From Xanthomarina sp035306705 (lineage in GTDB: Bacteria; Bacteroidota; Bacteroidia; Flavobacteriales; Flavobacteriaceae): 63,212 bases of DNA. Location of the stretch: NCBI RefSeq assembly GCF_035306705.1, contig NZ_DATGNO010000047.1, positions 1-63,212 on the forward strand, read 5' to 3'. A program made the translations under genes and the position numbers. A model generated the notes under the pieces. That model did not search any database. It had not been told where the DNA came from and worked only from the letters and a program-made list of their open reading frames with translations. Position 1 is the first letter of the stretch. Every line of letters starts with the position of its first letter. Shown piece after piece: positions 45,292-54,937 of the stretch.

Positions 45292-46026
45292 ATGTTTAAA
45301 ATAATTCTTATAGCTGTTGCTGTAATAGTACTTACCATTGGTTTAGTATGGCTAATTGACAAGTTTATCCCTGCTAAAGTTAAACCAGTATTGTCCATTG
45401 CCCTTTGGGCGTTGATTTTCTATTTGGGATATCTAACCTTTATGTCTGTTTACGAACCTATTCAATTTAACAAAGTAAAGAACAAACGTTACGCACAGGT
45501 TATTGAAAGGCTTATAGATATTAGAGATGCTCAATTGGCACACCAACAAGTAACAGGAGTATTTGCCCCAAATTTCGATGATTTGGTTAAGTTTATAGAT
45601 ACTGCCCATTACACCATTACACAACGTAGAGATTCTACCGTAGTTGATCAGGAACTTACAAAACGTTATGGAGGTGTTGAAATGACTAAAGAAATTAGAA
45701 TTATTGATACTTTAGGAACTAAATCGGTTAAAGATTCGTTATTTAAGAGTTCTGACAGATATAGAACCATGATGAATGTGCCTGATACAGACCAACAATT
45801 TAAAATGGAATCTGGATTTTTAGATCAAAACGATATAAAGATCCCTGTTTTTGAAGCTAGCGTCAAGAAAAGAGTTATTTTACACGATCAAGACAATGAT
45901 CTAATTGTTCAAGAAAACCAAGTTGTTTCTGTGGATGGTGTGAATGGAGATGCATTAAAAGTAGGATCTATGACTGAGGTTAAAACCAATGGAAATTGGC
46001 CAAAAACTTATGGAGATAGCGAATAA
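45292..46026 (+). CDS. Membrane protein of unknown function
   Basis: This 244-residue protein has two N-terminal membrane segments (about 3-23 and 33-52), then a mainly polar extracytoplasmic or cytoplasmic domain of about 190 residues with a FEASVKKRVILHDQDNDLIV stretch. I recognise no domain. It overlaps the start of the DUF3822 gene, so it is translationally linked to it and to rsmD. Confidence 0.75.
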   Translation: MFKIILIAVAVIVLTIGLVWLIDKFIPAKVKPVLSIALWALIFYLGYLTFMSVYEPIQFNKVKNKRYAQVIERLIDIRDAQLAHQQVTGVFAPNFDDLVKFIDTAHYTITQRRDSTVVDQELTKRYGGVEMTKEIRIIDTLGTKSVKDSLFKSSDRYRTMMNVPDTDQQFKMESGFLDQNDIKIPVFEASVKKRVILHDQDNDLIVQENQVVSVDGVNGDALKVGSMTEVKTNGNWPKTYGDSE

Positions 46027-46831
46027 AACTCAAAATAAACAAACTAATCTAGAGTTGTCCATTCAAATAAGTTTGAATGGACTTTCTTTTTGTATCCTAA
46101 ACAAGGAAACAAATACCATTTCTTATTTAAAGCATTTTGAGACGGATAAAAAGCTCTCTCCTTTTGATGCTTTAGATTTTTTAAAACATCTTTTTAATAC
46201 TGAAAAAGAACTCCAGGAAATCTTCGACAAAGTACATGTTATTTATATAAACGAGTTGGCAACCATAGTTCCAAAAGCGTTATTTAATGAAGATTATTTG
46301 GCCGATTATTTAAAGTTCAATTCAAAAATCCTTAAGTCGGATTTTATAGCTTACGATAATTTGGACATTAACGACAGCGTTAGTGTTTACGTGCCTTACG
46401 TAAACGTAAATAATTACATTTATGAAACGTTTGGAAGCTTTACTTACAGCCATTTCTCCACTATTTTGGTTGATAAAGTTTTACAACTTGAAAAGCATGC
46501 AGAAGCTGTTATGTTTTACGTAAATGTAAATAAAGACCATTTTGAAATTGTAATTACCAACCAAGGAAAGCTCAAGCTTTATAATACCTTCGATTATTCC
46601 AGTAAAGAAGATTTTCTTTATTATATCTTGTTTACCATGGAACAATTAAAACTAAATCCCGAAAAAATAAATGTCGTACTTTTGGGAGATATCGAAAAGG
46701 AATCCGATTTATATACCATCTTATATAAATACATAAGACATATAAGTTTTGGAAAACGTACAGATACTTATACATACCTTAACAAACCAAAATCAGATTA
46801 TTCCGATTTTGTACTAATACAAAGTTTTTAA
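46010..46831 (+). CDS. DUF3822 family protein
   Basis: This protein has about 273 residues from the ATG at 46010; an in-frame ATG at 45989 is an alternative. It begins with the typical block LELSIQISLNGLSFCILN. The overall fold is probably actin/ASKHA-like, as proposed for this flavobacterial family, with a VVLLGDIEKESDLY strand near the C-terminus. It overlaps the previous gene by 17 bases and meets rsmD at a TAATG junction, so all three are one operon. The function is unknown. Confidence 0.8.
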   Translation: MEIANKTQNKQTNLELSIQISLNGLSFCILNKETNTISYLKHFETDKKLSPFDALDFLKHLFNTEKELQEIFDKVHVIYINELATIVPKALFNEDYLADYLKFNSKILKSDFIAYDNLDINDSVSVYVPYVNVNNYIYETFGSFTYSHFSTILVDKVLQLEKHAEAVMFYVNVNKDHFEIVITNQGKLKLYNTFDYSSKEDFLYYILFTMEQLKLNPEKINVVLLGDIEKESDLYTILYKYIRHISFGKRTDTYTYLNKPKSDYSDFVLIQSF

Positions 46832-47388
46832 TGCGCATTGTTTCTGGACAATTTAAAGGCAGACGAATTACTGCTCCAAAAAAATTACCTGTTCGCCCAA
46901 CTACAGATATGGCTAAGGAAGCCCTATTCAACATTCTTAACAATCAATTTTATTTTGATGATGTCTCGGTATTGGATCTGTTTGCTGGTACAGGAAATAT
47001 CAGTTACGAATTTGCGTCCAGAGGAACTACAAATATTACATGTGTAGATGCAGATTATGGATGTATTAAGTTTATAAACGAAACAGCTCAAGCTTTCGAA
47101 ATGCCCATAAAAACCATTAAAAGCGATGTGTTTTTGTTTTTGGAAAAAACCACTCAGAAATCGGATATTATATTTGCCGATCCGCCATACGAGTTTACTG
47201 TTGAAGATTTTATACGAATCCCAGAACTCATTTTTAAAAATAATTTATTGGAAAAAGCCGGCGTTTTAGTTGTTGAACACTCCAAGCATACCAACTTATC
47301 GAACATAGAGCATTTTAGTTATTCTAAAAATTACGGAGGAAATATGTTTAGCTTTTTTGAGATAAAAAACGATGACGAAGAAGAATAA
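46831..47388 (+). CDS. rsmD: 16S rRNA (guanine966-N2)-methyltransferase
   Basis: This 185-residue SAM-dependent methyltransferase has the start MRIVSGQFKGRRITAPK, RPTTDMAKEALFNIL, the SAM site DLFAGTGNISYEFASRG and the catalytic NPPY-like motif as ADPPYEF. The length is normal. Its ATG overlaps the stop of the DUF3822 gene (TAATG). Confidence 0.95.
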   Translation: MRIVSGQFKGRRITAPKKLPVRPTTDMAKEALFNILNNQFYFDDVSVLDLFAGTGNISYEFASRGTTNITCVDADYGCIKFINETAQAFEMPIKTIKSDVFLFLEKTTQKSDIIFADPPYEFTVEDFIRIPELIFKNNLLEKAGVLVVEHSKHTNLSNIEHFSYSKNYGGNMFSFFEIKNDDEEE

Positions 47389-47397
47389 ACTATAAAA

Positions 47398-47437
47398 CAA
47401 ATCCCAAATAGCATACACTAATTGGGATTGTTTATTT
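47398..47437. terminator. Intrinsic terminator between rsmD and rnpB
   Basis: Stem arms aatcccaa (47400-47407) and ttgggatt (47422-47429) enclose a 14-base loop. Flanking A- and T-rich runs would let it end transcription of rsmD and, on the other strand, of the RNase P RNA. Confidence 0.65.
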
Positions 47438-47766
47438 GAGCAAATCTATAAGCCGAATTCTGTACTTTTATATTTTTAGAAAATAAATTCTAAAAAAAAG
47501 CCCTTATCATTTATCTGAGTGTCCTGTTACCAGAACACTTTAGCTGTCTACCCTCCAACATCAAGCGTGCCGCCTTCAAACGTTGGTTTACATGACATTG
47601 CACCACATAGAGTTTACCTGGTTTCACTACAGCATGACCTGTACATACTTTCTGTTGCACTTTTCCTAGCCTCACGACTGGTGGTTATTAGCCACTATGT
47701 TGCACTTTGGTGTTCGGACTTTCCTCCACCCCGAAAAATCGGGGCAGCGATAAGGCGATTTACTAG
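47438..47766 (-). ncRNA. rnpB: RNase P RNA, bacterial class A
   Basis: On the minus strand the RNA shows the conserved core: GGAGGAAAGTCCGAAC near the 5' part, GTGCAACATAGTGGC and related J-region bases, the AGGTAAACTC segment, and the 3' signature ACAGAATTCGGCTTATAG. The 5' AGTAAATC pairs with 3' GATTTGCT to close helix P1, which sets the ends. This is the catalytic RNA that trims tRNA 5' leaders. A reading frame on the opposite strand here is a shadow. Confidence 0.93.
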
Positions 47767-47769
47767 ATA

Positions 47770-47777
47770 CAAAAGTA
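47770..47777 (-). promoter_or_regulatory. -7 box for rnpB
   Basis: On the minus strand TACTTTTG fits TAnnTTTG and ends a few bases before the deduced 5' end of the RNase P RNA, exactly where a -7 element is expected. Confidence 0.65.
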
Positions 47778-47941
47778 CGTAAATAAGTTATAAGTGTCTA
47801 AAGTTGTGAATTATTTATATTTCTAAATTAGCCCAACTTTAGGCACTTTAAGTACTTTCGACACTCTAAGTACTAATAAGATTTTGTTAATAACTCCTAT
47901 TAAATTTAGACAGGAATAGCTTAAATTACAAACCTTATTTT

Positions 47942-47949
47942 TAACTTTG
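47942..47949 (+). promoter_or_regulatory. -7 box for dnaX
   Basis: TAACTTTG fits TAnnTTTG and lies 50 bases upstream of the dnaX start codon. No TTG at standard spacing was found. Confidence 0.5.
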
Positions 47950-47998
47950 TTACTTAACCGTTTGGCATTAATAAAATGCTAAAATAAACTTAGTAAAA

Positions 47999-49747
47999 TT
48001 GGAGCACTTTGTAGTATCTGCGCGTAAATATAGACCTCAAACATTTAAGGATGTTGTAGGTCAGCAGGCTATTACAAATACGTTATTGAATGCCATTGAA
48101 AGTAATCATTTAGCACAAGCACTTCTCTTTACTGGACCTCGTGGTGTTGGTAAAACAACTTGTGCCAGGATTTTGGCCAAAATGATTAATAGCGATGGCA
48201 CTGAAAAAGAAGACGAAGATTTTGCCTTTAATATATTTGAACTGGATGCAGCCTCTAACAACTCGGTAGACGATATTAGAAACCTGACGGATCAAGTTCG
48301 TATTCCACCTCAAGTTGGAAAATATAAAGTCTATATTATCGACGAGGTCCATATGCTTTCCCAAGCGGCTTTCAATGCTTTTTTAAAGACTTTAGAAGAA
48401 CCACCAAAACATTGCATTTTTATTCTTGCTACTACTGAAAAACATAAGATTATCCCAACCATCTTGTCACGGTGCCAGATTTTCGATTTTAAACGAATCA
48501 CCGTAAAAGATGCTAAGGATTATTTAAAATTTATTGCTAAAGAACAAGGAATAGAAGCTGAAGATGATGCTCTGCACATTATAGCACAAAAAGCTGATGG
48601 TGCCATGCGTGACGCGCTTTCTATATTTGATCGTGTGGTAAGTTTCTCTGGGAAAAATTTGACTAGACAAGCGGTTACGGAAAATTTAAATGTACTAGAT
48701 TACGAAACGTATTTTACCAGTACAGATTACATTCTCGAAAACAATATTCCAGGACTATTAATTCAGTTTAATAGCATTTTGGCCAAAGGTTTCGATGGCC
48801 ACCATTATATTGCTGGTCTGGCTTCGCACTTTAGGGATTTAATGGTTTGTAAGAATTCTGAAACTATAGAATTATTGGAAGTTGGAGAAGAAACCCAAGA
48901 AAAATATCTTATTCAATCTAAAAAAGCTTCACAACCTTTCTTATTGCAAGGAATTGAATTGGCAAACGATTGCGATCTCAAATTTAAATCCAGCAAAAAT
49001 CAACGGTTACTCGTCGAATTATGCCTTATGCAGCTTGCCTCTATCACTTTTGATGGAGAAAAAAAAAATAGTAAAAACTTCATAATTCCTGCCAGTTACT
49101 TTATTAAAAAAGGAATTAAGCCAGTTCCGGTAACTATACCGGAAAAACAACAAACTTCAATCCAAGAACCAAAACAAGAAACTTATAACAAGCCTGTTCC
49201 AAGCCATGCCACAACTCAAGTTAAAGTTGAAAAAACAGTTTCTGAAACTAAAGCCGAAACTCCAAAAATTTCTTTAAACAGCGGCAAAAAAGCTACTTCA
49301 GGTTTATCTTTAAAAAGTATTCAAGCAAAAAAGGAACATCTAATTAAGCAGATGGAAGTAGTTATTGATGAAGATAATTTACCAACTGATGCCTTTACGG
49401 AAAATGAATTTATGTTATTTTGGAACGCCTTTATAAAACAATTGGAAGAAAAGGGACAATATAATTTGGCTTCTATTCTCTCCATCGACACTCCAAAATT
49501 AAAAGGAACATCTATTTGTCTAGAACTTCCAAATTCTACAAATAAAGTAGAGCTTGAGCGTCAGCAATACGATTTAATGATGTTCTTAAAAAAATCCCTG
49601 AACAATTACGATCTAAATTTATCCATTGAAATCAATGAAGAAATGGAAAAACAATATGCGTACACAACTCGGGAAAAATATGAAAAGTTGTTAGAGAAAA
49701 ATCCAGCTATAGAAACTTTAAGAAAAACCTTCGATTTGGATATTTAA
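47999..49747 (+). CDS. dnaX: DNA polymerase III subunit gamma/tau
   Basis: This 582-residue clamp-loader ATPase has Walker A GPRGVGKTT (about 45-53), Walker B IIDEVHMLS, sensor ATTEKHKIIPTILSRC and an arginine finger in SRCQIFD. A proline/lysine-rich linker (about 375-440) and a tau-like C-terminus follow. The start codon is TTG: the protein must begin at or near EHFVVSARKYRPQTF, and there is no ATG in frame upstream. The cysteine zinc module normally found after the Walker A helix is absent; the sequence runs directly from AKMINSDGT to FELDAASNN. Confidence 0.95.
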   Translation: MEHFVVSARKYRPQTFKDVVGQQAITNTLLNAIESNHLAQALLFTGPRGVGKTTCARILAKMINSDGTEKEDEDFAFNIFELDAASNNSVDDIRNLTDQVRIPPQVGKYKVYIIDEVHMLSQAAFNAFLKTLEEPPKHCIFILATTEKHKIIPTILSRCQIFDFKRITVKDAKDYLKFIAKEQGIEAEDDALHIIAQKADGAMRDALSIFDRVVSFSGKNLTRQAVTENLNVLDYETYFTSTDYILENNIPGLLIQFNSILAKGFDGHHYIAGLASHFRDLMVCKNSETIELLEVGEETQEKYLIQSKKASQPFLLQGIELANDCDLKFKSSKNQRLLVELCLMQLASITFDGEKKNSKNFIIPASYFIKKGIKPVPVTIPEKQQTSIQEPKQETYNKPVPSHATTQVKVEKTVSETKAETPKISLNSGKKATSGLSLKSIQAKKEHLIKQMEVVIDEDNLPTDAFTENEFMLFWNAFIKQLEEKGQYNLASILSIDTPKLKGTSICLELPNSTNKVELERQQYDLMMFLKKSLNNYDLNLSIEINEEMEKQYAYTTREKYEKLLEKNPAIETLRKTFDLDI

Positions 49748-49803
49748 ACTTAGAAATCAGTAATTAAGACCTAGATAACGGACTTATCTAAATAGAACAT
49801 TTT

Positions 49804-50361
49804 ATGAGAAAACTATTTTTTTTACTTGCTTTAATTGGAGTGGTTTCTATAAGCTGCGATGGTAGAGATCGGGTTTTTAAATCCAATTCCAATGTTTTAA
49901 AGCAAAAGTCTTTTTCTGAGAACATAAGTTATATTCCTGAGAACTACACAGAAGTTGTTACTGACACCATTTTAAGCAATGGTTTTCATATAAAGTTGAA
50001 AACTTACACGGATATGGAACAGAGTGTTTTAAACGAATTTAAACAAGACACCATAAATTATAAAGAATATTATAGAGAGATTGTTTCGGAAGTTACTATC
50101 ACTAAAAACTCAAAGGAAATTTTTAACGATACCATTGATAAACAGTTTTTATATAAAATAAAAAATGATCTTCAATTGGACAACGCCATTGTAAACCTTA
50201 TGTTTGACCAAGCTGCTTCTATGGAAACCAATTCCATCGTTTTGTCAGCAATGATCCAAAAAACAGATAGCAAAAAAGTAAGCTTTTGCAATATCATTAT
50301 AGATTCTGAAGGCAACTATAAATTAGAAGAAAACAGTACACTTTACGCTTTTATAAACTAG
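49804..50361 (+). CDS. Lipoprotein of unknown function
   Basis: This 185-residue protein has a lipoprotein signal (VVSISC, Cys near residue 18), then a polar mixed alpha/beta domain with a DTILSNGFHIKLKTYTDME strand pair. I recognise no domain. It lies between dnaX and miaE (56 and 14 bases), possibly in the same transcript. Confidence 0.75.
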   Translation: MRKLFFLLALIGVVSISCDGRDRVFKSNSNVLKQKSFSENISYIPENYTEVVTDTILSNGFHIKLKTYTDMEQSVLNEFKQDTINYKEYYREIVSEVTITKNSKEIFNDTIDKQFLYKIKNDLQLDNAIVNLMFDQAASMETNSIVLSAMIQKTDSKKVSFCNIIIDSEGNYKLEENSTLYAFIN

Positions 50362-50375
50362 TTAATTTTGAGAAA

Positions 50376-50975
50376 ATGACTAAACAAAAAATCATGCTAG
50401 GATTGAAATTACCAACAGATCCACGTTGGGTAAATATTGTAGAAAAAAATATTGAAGAGATATTAACAGATCATGCTTATTGCGAGCAAAAAGCTGCTAG
50501 TACAGCTATTTCGTTAATTGTAGGTTTTCCTGAATATACAGAGCTTGTTCAAGAAATGATTGCCTTGGTAAAAGAGGAAATCAGTCATTTTAAAATGGTA
50601 CACGATCGTATTTTGGAAAATGGCTGGACTTTAGGACGTGATAGAAAAGATGACTATGTTTTAAAACTCATTACCTTCTTTCCAAAAGGAGGTAGCAGAA
50701 CGACACAACTTGTTCATAGATTGCTTTATGCAGCATTAATTGAAGCTAGAAGTTGTGAACGTTTTAGACTACTTTCTGAAGAATTGGAAGACAAAGAACT
50801 TGCTGAATTCTATAGGAAATTAATGGTAAGCGAAGCCAATCATTATACCATGTTTTTAGGTTTTGCCAGACAGTATGGAGATAGAAAAGAAGTGGATGAA
50901 AAATGGCAACAACTTCTTGAATTTGAAGCAGGCATTATGAAAGATTTGAGTAAATCTGAAACCATTCACGGTTAG
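50376..50975 (+). CDS. miaE: tRNA-(ms2io6A)-hydroxylase
   Basis: This 199-residue ferritin-like diiron monooxygenase hydroxylates the isopentenyl group of ms2i6A37 in tRNA. Iron ligands are visible as ILTDHAYCEQKAA (Glu), KEEISHFKMVHD (Glu, His), EARSCERFRLL (Glu) and EANHYTMFLG (Glu, His). The length is typical. It ends at the terminator at 51006. Confidence 0.93.
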   Translation: MTKQKIMLGLKLPTDPRWVNIVEKNIEEILTDHAYCEQKAASTAISLIVGFPEYTELVQEMIALVKEEISHFKMVHDRILENGWTLGRDRKDDYVLKLITFFPKGGSRTTQLVHRLLYAALIEARSCERFRLLSEELEDKELAEFYRKLMVSEANHYTMFLGFARQYGDRKEVDEKWQQLLEFEAGIMKDLSKSETIHG

Positions 50976-51005
50976 TATCAATTCGTGTTCTGATAGTATT
51001 TCAAA

Positions 51006-51047
51006 CAAAAAACTCCGATAATCTTAAAATTTATCGGAGTTTTTTTA
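51006..51047. terminator. Bidirectional intrinsic terminator
   Basis: Stem arms aaaaactccgata and tatcggagttttt enclose a loop of about 11 bases, with T and A runs outside. It serves miaE and the convergent outer membrane protein gene. Confidence 0.88.
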
Positions 51048-51060
51048 ATGTGTGTGTTTA

Positions 51061-51588
51061 TTAAATTTTGAAACCAACACCTATTTGTATGTTGCTGTTT
51101 TTAGCTTCGAAAGTAGAGTCATCATCAATCACATTTGTTAATCCATAATGATATCTAGCATCGATAAAGATATCGCTTGTAATAAATACCTCTATACCTC
51201 CAACCACGGAAAAAGCAAAATTTTTCATACCATCTTCAAATTCCCATATTTTAACTCCAGCCATTGGGCCGGCTCCAACAGAAAATGTATCATTAAATCT
51301 ATATTTCATTAAAATAGGTATCTGGATGTAATCTATTCTTAGGTCCTGGGCTTTAGCACCTTCGGCAGAAAATTGAATTTCTGGAGCAATTGCAACTTTT
51401 TTAGATAGATCGTATTCACCAAAAACTCCAATCGCAAAACCATTTCTGTGGTTATTGTCGAAATTAGGATGTGGTTCAAAATCCAAATTAGAAATATTTA
51501 AGCCTACACGTATACCGTGCATGCTATTTTGTGCATAGCTTAGAGTAGAAATTATAATAAAAGCTAATAGAAGTAATGTTTTTCTCAT
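51061..51588 (-). CDS. Outer membrane beta-barrel protein
   Basis: This 175-residue protein has a signal peptide ending LSYAQ, then alternating hydrophobic strands: HGIRVGLNISNLDF, GFAIGVFGEYDLSK, IQIPILMKYRF and a GAGPMAG turn. It ends with the aromatic-type strand NIQIGVGFKI. This fits the small 8-strand PF13568-type barrels of Bacteroidota. The specific role is unknown. Confidence 0.88.
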   Translation of the reverse strand: MRKTLLLLAFIIISTLSYAQNSMHGIRVGLNISNLDFEPHPNFDNNHRNGFAIGVFGEYDLSKKVAIAPEIQFSAEGAKAQDLRIDYIQIPILMKYRFNDTFSVGAGPMAGVKIWEFEDGMKNFAFSVVGGIEVFITSDIFIDARYHYGLTNVIDDDSTFEAKNSNIQIGVGFKI

Positions 51589-51685
51589 AATAAAGTTTTT
51601 AAAAAATTCGTTTTCAGTTATTAAAGGTACTAATATATATATATTGTCAAGAATTAAAATATATTAAAGACCAAATGTATCATAT

Positions 51686-52591
51686 TTACTGTATGTTGCT
51701 TGAAACCGTTTTAAGATAGATGCTTTTTATGATTCCGTCAGACAATCCAATTTTTGGCACATAAATATCTTTGGCGCCACTCCATTTCATAGAAGACAGA
51801 TAAATTCGGGTTGCTGGAATAATTACATCCGCACGATCTTGGTTTAAATCCAATTCTGTAATACGTTCTTCGTAAGAATAAGATTGTAAGGTGTTGTAAT
51901 AAGAGGTTAGATAAAAATAGGTTAAAGGTTTGCCCATAGGTTTACCCGAAATTTTAAAAATTTTATTAATGTTTCCTCCTGAACCCATAACATCAATTTT
52001 TTCGTAAGCTTCGGTATTTCGCTTGATCCATTCTTCAAGTTCGAGCCAGGTTTCCTTTTTCACAATATCGTTTAACAACCTAACAGTACCAATTTTAAAA
52101 GATTTTGAAGTAATGGTTATTCCTTTATCAATAACCGTAAACTCACTACTTCCTCCACCAACATCAACATATAGATAGGTTTTACTAGTATCTATATAGG
52201 AGTTTAGGTCTGTTGCTGCAATTATGGCTGCTTCTTCTTCGCCTTCAATAACATCTATTCTAATTTTGGTTTTTTTGTACACCAAATCTGTTATTTCTTT
52301 TCCATTAACAGCTTCTCTCATGGCAGAAGTTGCACAGGCTTTATACTTAACTACATTATGGGTTTTCATTAATAATTTAAATGCCTTCATGGTATCAATT
52401 ATTCGTTCCTTATTGTAATCTGAAATGTTTTGTTCTAAAAAAACATCGGCGCCTAAACGAACAGGGACACGCACTAAAGAGCTTTTTTTGAAACGTGTTT
52501 CTTTACCTTTTTCTTCAATAATATTGGCAATGAGAAGTCTAATTGCATTGGACCCAATATCTATTGCCGCATATTTTTTTATGGTAAGCAT
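51686..52591 (-). CDS. Ppx/GppA family phosphatase
   Basis: This protein has about 301 residues from the ATG at 52591; a TTG four codons upstream would overlap ppk1 and is less likely. It is an actin-like ASKHA phosphatase: phosphate-1 motif AAIDIGSNAIRLLI, phosphate-2 YVDVGGGSSEF, EGEEEAAI, and VMGSGGNINKI. It probably hydrolyses polyphosphate and/or pppGpp. It lies 1 base after ppk1 on the same strand, so synthesis and breakdown of polyphosphate are coexpressed. It is shorter than E. coli Ppx and lacks the C-terminal HD domain. Confidence 0.93.
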   Translation of the reverse strand: MLTIKKYAAIDIGSNAIRLLIANIIEEKGKETRFKKSSLVRVPVRLGADVFLEQNISDYNKERIIDTMKAFKLLMKTHNVVKYKACATSAMREAVNGKEITDLVYKKTKIRIDVIEGEEEAAIIAATDLNSYIDTSKTYLYVDVGGGSSEFTVIDKGITITSKSFKIGTVRLLNDIVKKETWLELEEWIKRNTEAYEKIDVMGSGGNINKIFKISGKPMGKPLTYFYLTSYYNTLQSYSYEERITELDLNQDRADVIIPATRIYLSSMKWSGAKDIYVPKIGLSDGIIKSIYLKTVSSNIQ

Positions 52592-52592
52592 A

Positions 52593-54659
52593 TTAATTTT
52601 CAAGTTTTTTTAAGTAGTAATCGTACAAGACAAACTGAGAGCGAATTTCTGGTCCTTTGGTCTTTCTATATTCATTTTTTTGAGCTTCGTTTAAAATTCT
52701 AGCTTTTACATTGTCGCTCCAACAAATATTAAAGGTTTCTATAAGTTCTTTTTTAATATCTTCATCATAAATAGGACAACTTACTTCCACTCTATTTTCT
52801 ATGTTTCTTGTCATCCAATCGGCCGAGGAAATATAAACCTTAGGTTCATTATTATTACAAAAAATAAAGAGCCTTGTATGTTCTAAAAATTTATCGACCA
52901 CGCTAATAACTTCAATATTCTCACTCATGCCTTTAACTCCAGGGATTAAACAACAAATTCCTCGAACAATCATTTGTATTTTCACACCTGCCCTACTAGC
53001 TTCATATAATTTGTCCACCATTTTAAAGCTAGAAAGACTGTTCATTTTTAACCTAATATATGCTGGTTTTCCCGCTTTTACATTTTGTATTTCAAAATCT
53101 ATTAACTTAAAAAAAGCTTTTAGTGTATAATGTGGAGAAGTAATAATGTGTTTATATCTATAAATTCTATAGTTAATCTCAAAGAAATTAAAGACCTTAT
53201 TAAGGTCTTTCAATATTCTTTGATCTGAAGTAAACAACGTGTAATCTGTATATATTTTTGCTGTCGATTCGTTAAAGTTTCCAGTACTTATAAATCCGTA
53301 ACGTTTTAATTTTTTATTCTCTTCTCGTTCTATAACACACATTTTACTATGTACTTTTAATCCTTGAACCCCAAAAATTAAATTAATGCCTTCATTTTCC
53401 ATTTGTTGGGCATAATCTATATTGGCTTGTTCGTCAAAACGAGCTTGAATTTCTATGGAAACCGTTACTTTTTTACCATTTTTGGCTGCATTTATCAAAG
53501 AACTGGCCACATGCGAGATTTGAGCCAATCTGTAAATAGTGATTTTTATGGTAATAACTGTTGGATCTAGAGCTGCTTCCCTTAAAAACTTAACCACATA
53601 GGAAAATGTTTGATAAGGTGCATGAAGTAAATAATCTTTTTTAGCAACACTGTCAAAAATACTAGCTTCTAAACTAAGGTCCTTAATTGGTAAAGGTTCA
53701 ATTTTATTATAGAGTAAATCGGTTCTTCCCAAACTAGGAAAAGCCATATAGTCTCTACGATTGTGGTATCGTCCTCCAGGAATAATACTATCGTGGGAGT
53801 CAATTCCCATTTTAGACATTAAATAAGATAAGGTTTCTAAGTCTATGGTTTTATCGTACACAAAACGAACGGGTTCTCCCATTTGTCTGTGTTTAACGCT
53901 ATCGGAAATTTTTTCCATAAAACTTTTACTTAAATCACTTTCAAAGTCTAACTCGCCATCTCTAGTAATTTTTATCATGTGAGCCGAAATATGCTCGTAA
54001 TGGAAGATATTAAAAATATCGTCTAAGCAATACCGCAATAAATCGTCCAACATAATAATGTAGCTCTTCCCGTCTTGCACAGGTAAAACTACAAAACGAT
54101 CCATGGTTTTAGAAATTTCAATTAAAGCATATCGATTTTCTTGTCCGTTACTTAAAGACATTTTTACCGCTAAGTAAGAAGCGCTGTCTTTTAAGTTAGG
54201 TAGATCTACTTGATTGCTTAAAATAATGGTTACTAACGCAGGACTTACTTTTTGAATAAAATACTGTTTGATGAATTTATGCTGATTTTCATCTATTTCA
54301 TCTTCATTAATAATAAAGATATTTTCTTTTTCAAGCTCTTTTTCAATATTGCTTAAAATCTCTAAACTTTCACTTTGTTGGATGATTACTATTTCGGTTA
54401 TTTCTTCAAGCAGTTCTTTCGCCTTTATGCCGCCCAGTACACTTCTGGCATCCTTACCAGCTTCCACTATCCGTTTTACTGTGGCGTATCTTACTTTAAA
54501 AAATTCGTCCAAATTGTTAGAGAAAATTCCTAAAAACCTTAATCTTTCAATTAATGGCACATTCTTGTCTGCAGTTTCCTGCAATACTCTTGCATTAAAC
54601 TGCAACCAGCTAATTTCTCTATTTATATAATTATTATTAGGCTTTTCTCTTTTCGTCAT
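52593..54659 (-). CDS. ppk1: Polyphosphate kinase 1
   Basis: This 688-residue enzyme polymerises ATP gamma-phosphate into polyphosphate. Domains in order are N (NREISWLQFNARVLQEA-type start), head, and two PLD-like catalytic domains. The phosphorylated histidine is in KVHSKMCVIERE (about residue 425), and the second site is in SADWMTRNIENRVEV. The first gene of the ppk1-ppx pair. Confidence 0.96.
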   Translation of the reverse strand: MTKREKPNNNYINREISWLQFNARVLQETADKNVPLIERLRFLGIFSNNLDEFFKVRYATVKRIVEAGKDARSVLGGIKAKELLEEITEIVIIQQSESLEILSNIEKELEKENIFIINEDEIDENQHKFIKQYFIQKVSPALVTIILSNQVDLPNLKDSASYLAVKMSLSNGQENRYALIEISKTMDRFVVLPVQDGKSYIIMLDDLLRYCLDDIFNIFHYEHISAHMIKITRDGELDFESDLSKSFMEKISDSVKHRQMGEPVRFVYDKTIDLETLSYLMSKMGIDSHDSIIPGGRYHNRRDYMAFPSLGRTDLLYNKIEPLPIKDLSLEASIFDSVAKKDYLLHAPYQTFSYVVKFLREAALDPTVITIKITIYRLAQISHVASSLINAAKNGKKVTVSIEIQARFDEQANIDYAQQMENEGINLIFGVQGLKVHSKMCVIEREENKKLKRYGFISTGNFNESTAKIYTDYTLFTSDQRILKDLNKVFNFFEINYRIYRYKHIITSPHYTLKAFFKLIDFEIQNVKAGKPAYIRLKMNSLSSFKMVDKLYEASRAGVKIQMIVRGICCLIPGVKGMSENIEVISVVDKFLEHTRLFIFCNNNEPKVYISSADWMTRNIENRVEVSCPIYDEDIKKELIETFNICWSDNVKARILNEAQKNEYRKTKGPEIRSQFVLYDYYLKKLEN

Positions 54660-54937
54660 TAAAAGGTTAATTTAAGTGGTACAAATATATTCCATTAATA
54701 TGTAATATTGAATAGATTGCTAGCATACTTCTGTTCATGTTTTTAATTATGAATATATGATTATATAGGAGTTGGTAAATTTTAAAGTGTGCATAATTTA
54801 TTTGAAGTCTCTTACCGTAAATTATGGTTTTAGCATCATCCTATAATATGGATTATAAGTTAATAAAACTCTATAATCTTAGTGTCTAAGATGCTACTAA
54901 ATAAGTAAAAAAATATTTAGATGTGCTTTTAGCTAAC

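Noticed and set aside
47519..47782. Open frame of 87 codons on the plus strand
   Set aside because: It lies on the strand opposite the RNase P RNA gene and reflects that sequence, not a protein.
52592..52603. TTG start of ppx overlapping ppk1
   Set aside because: An ATG four codons later fits the family start and leaves a 1-base gap instead of an overlap.
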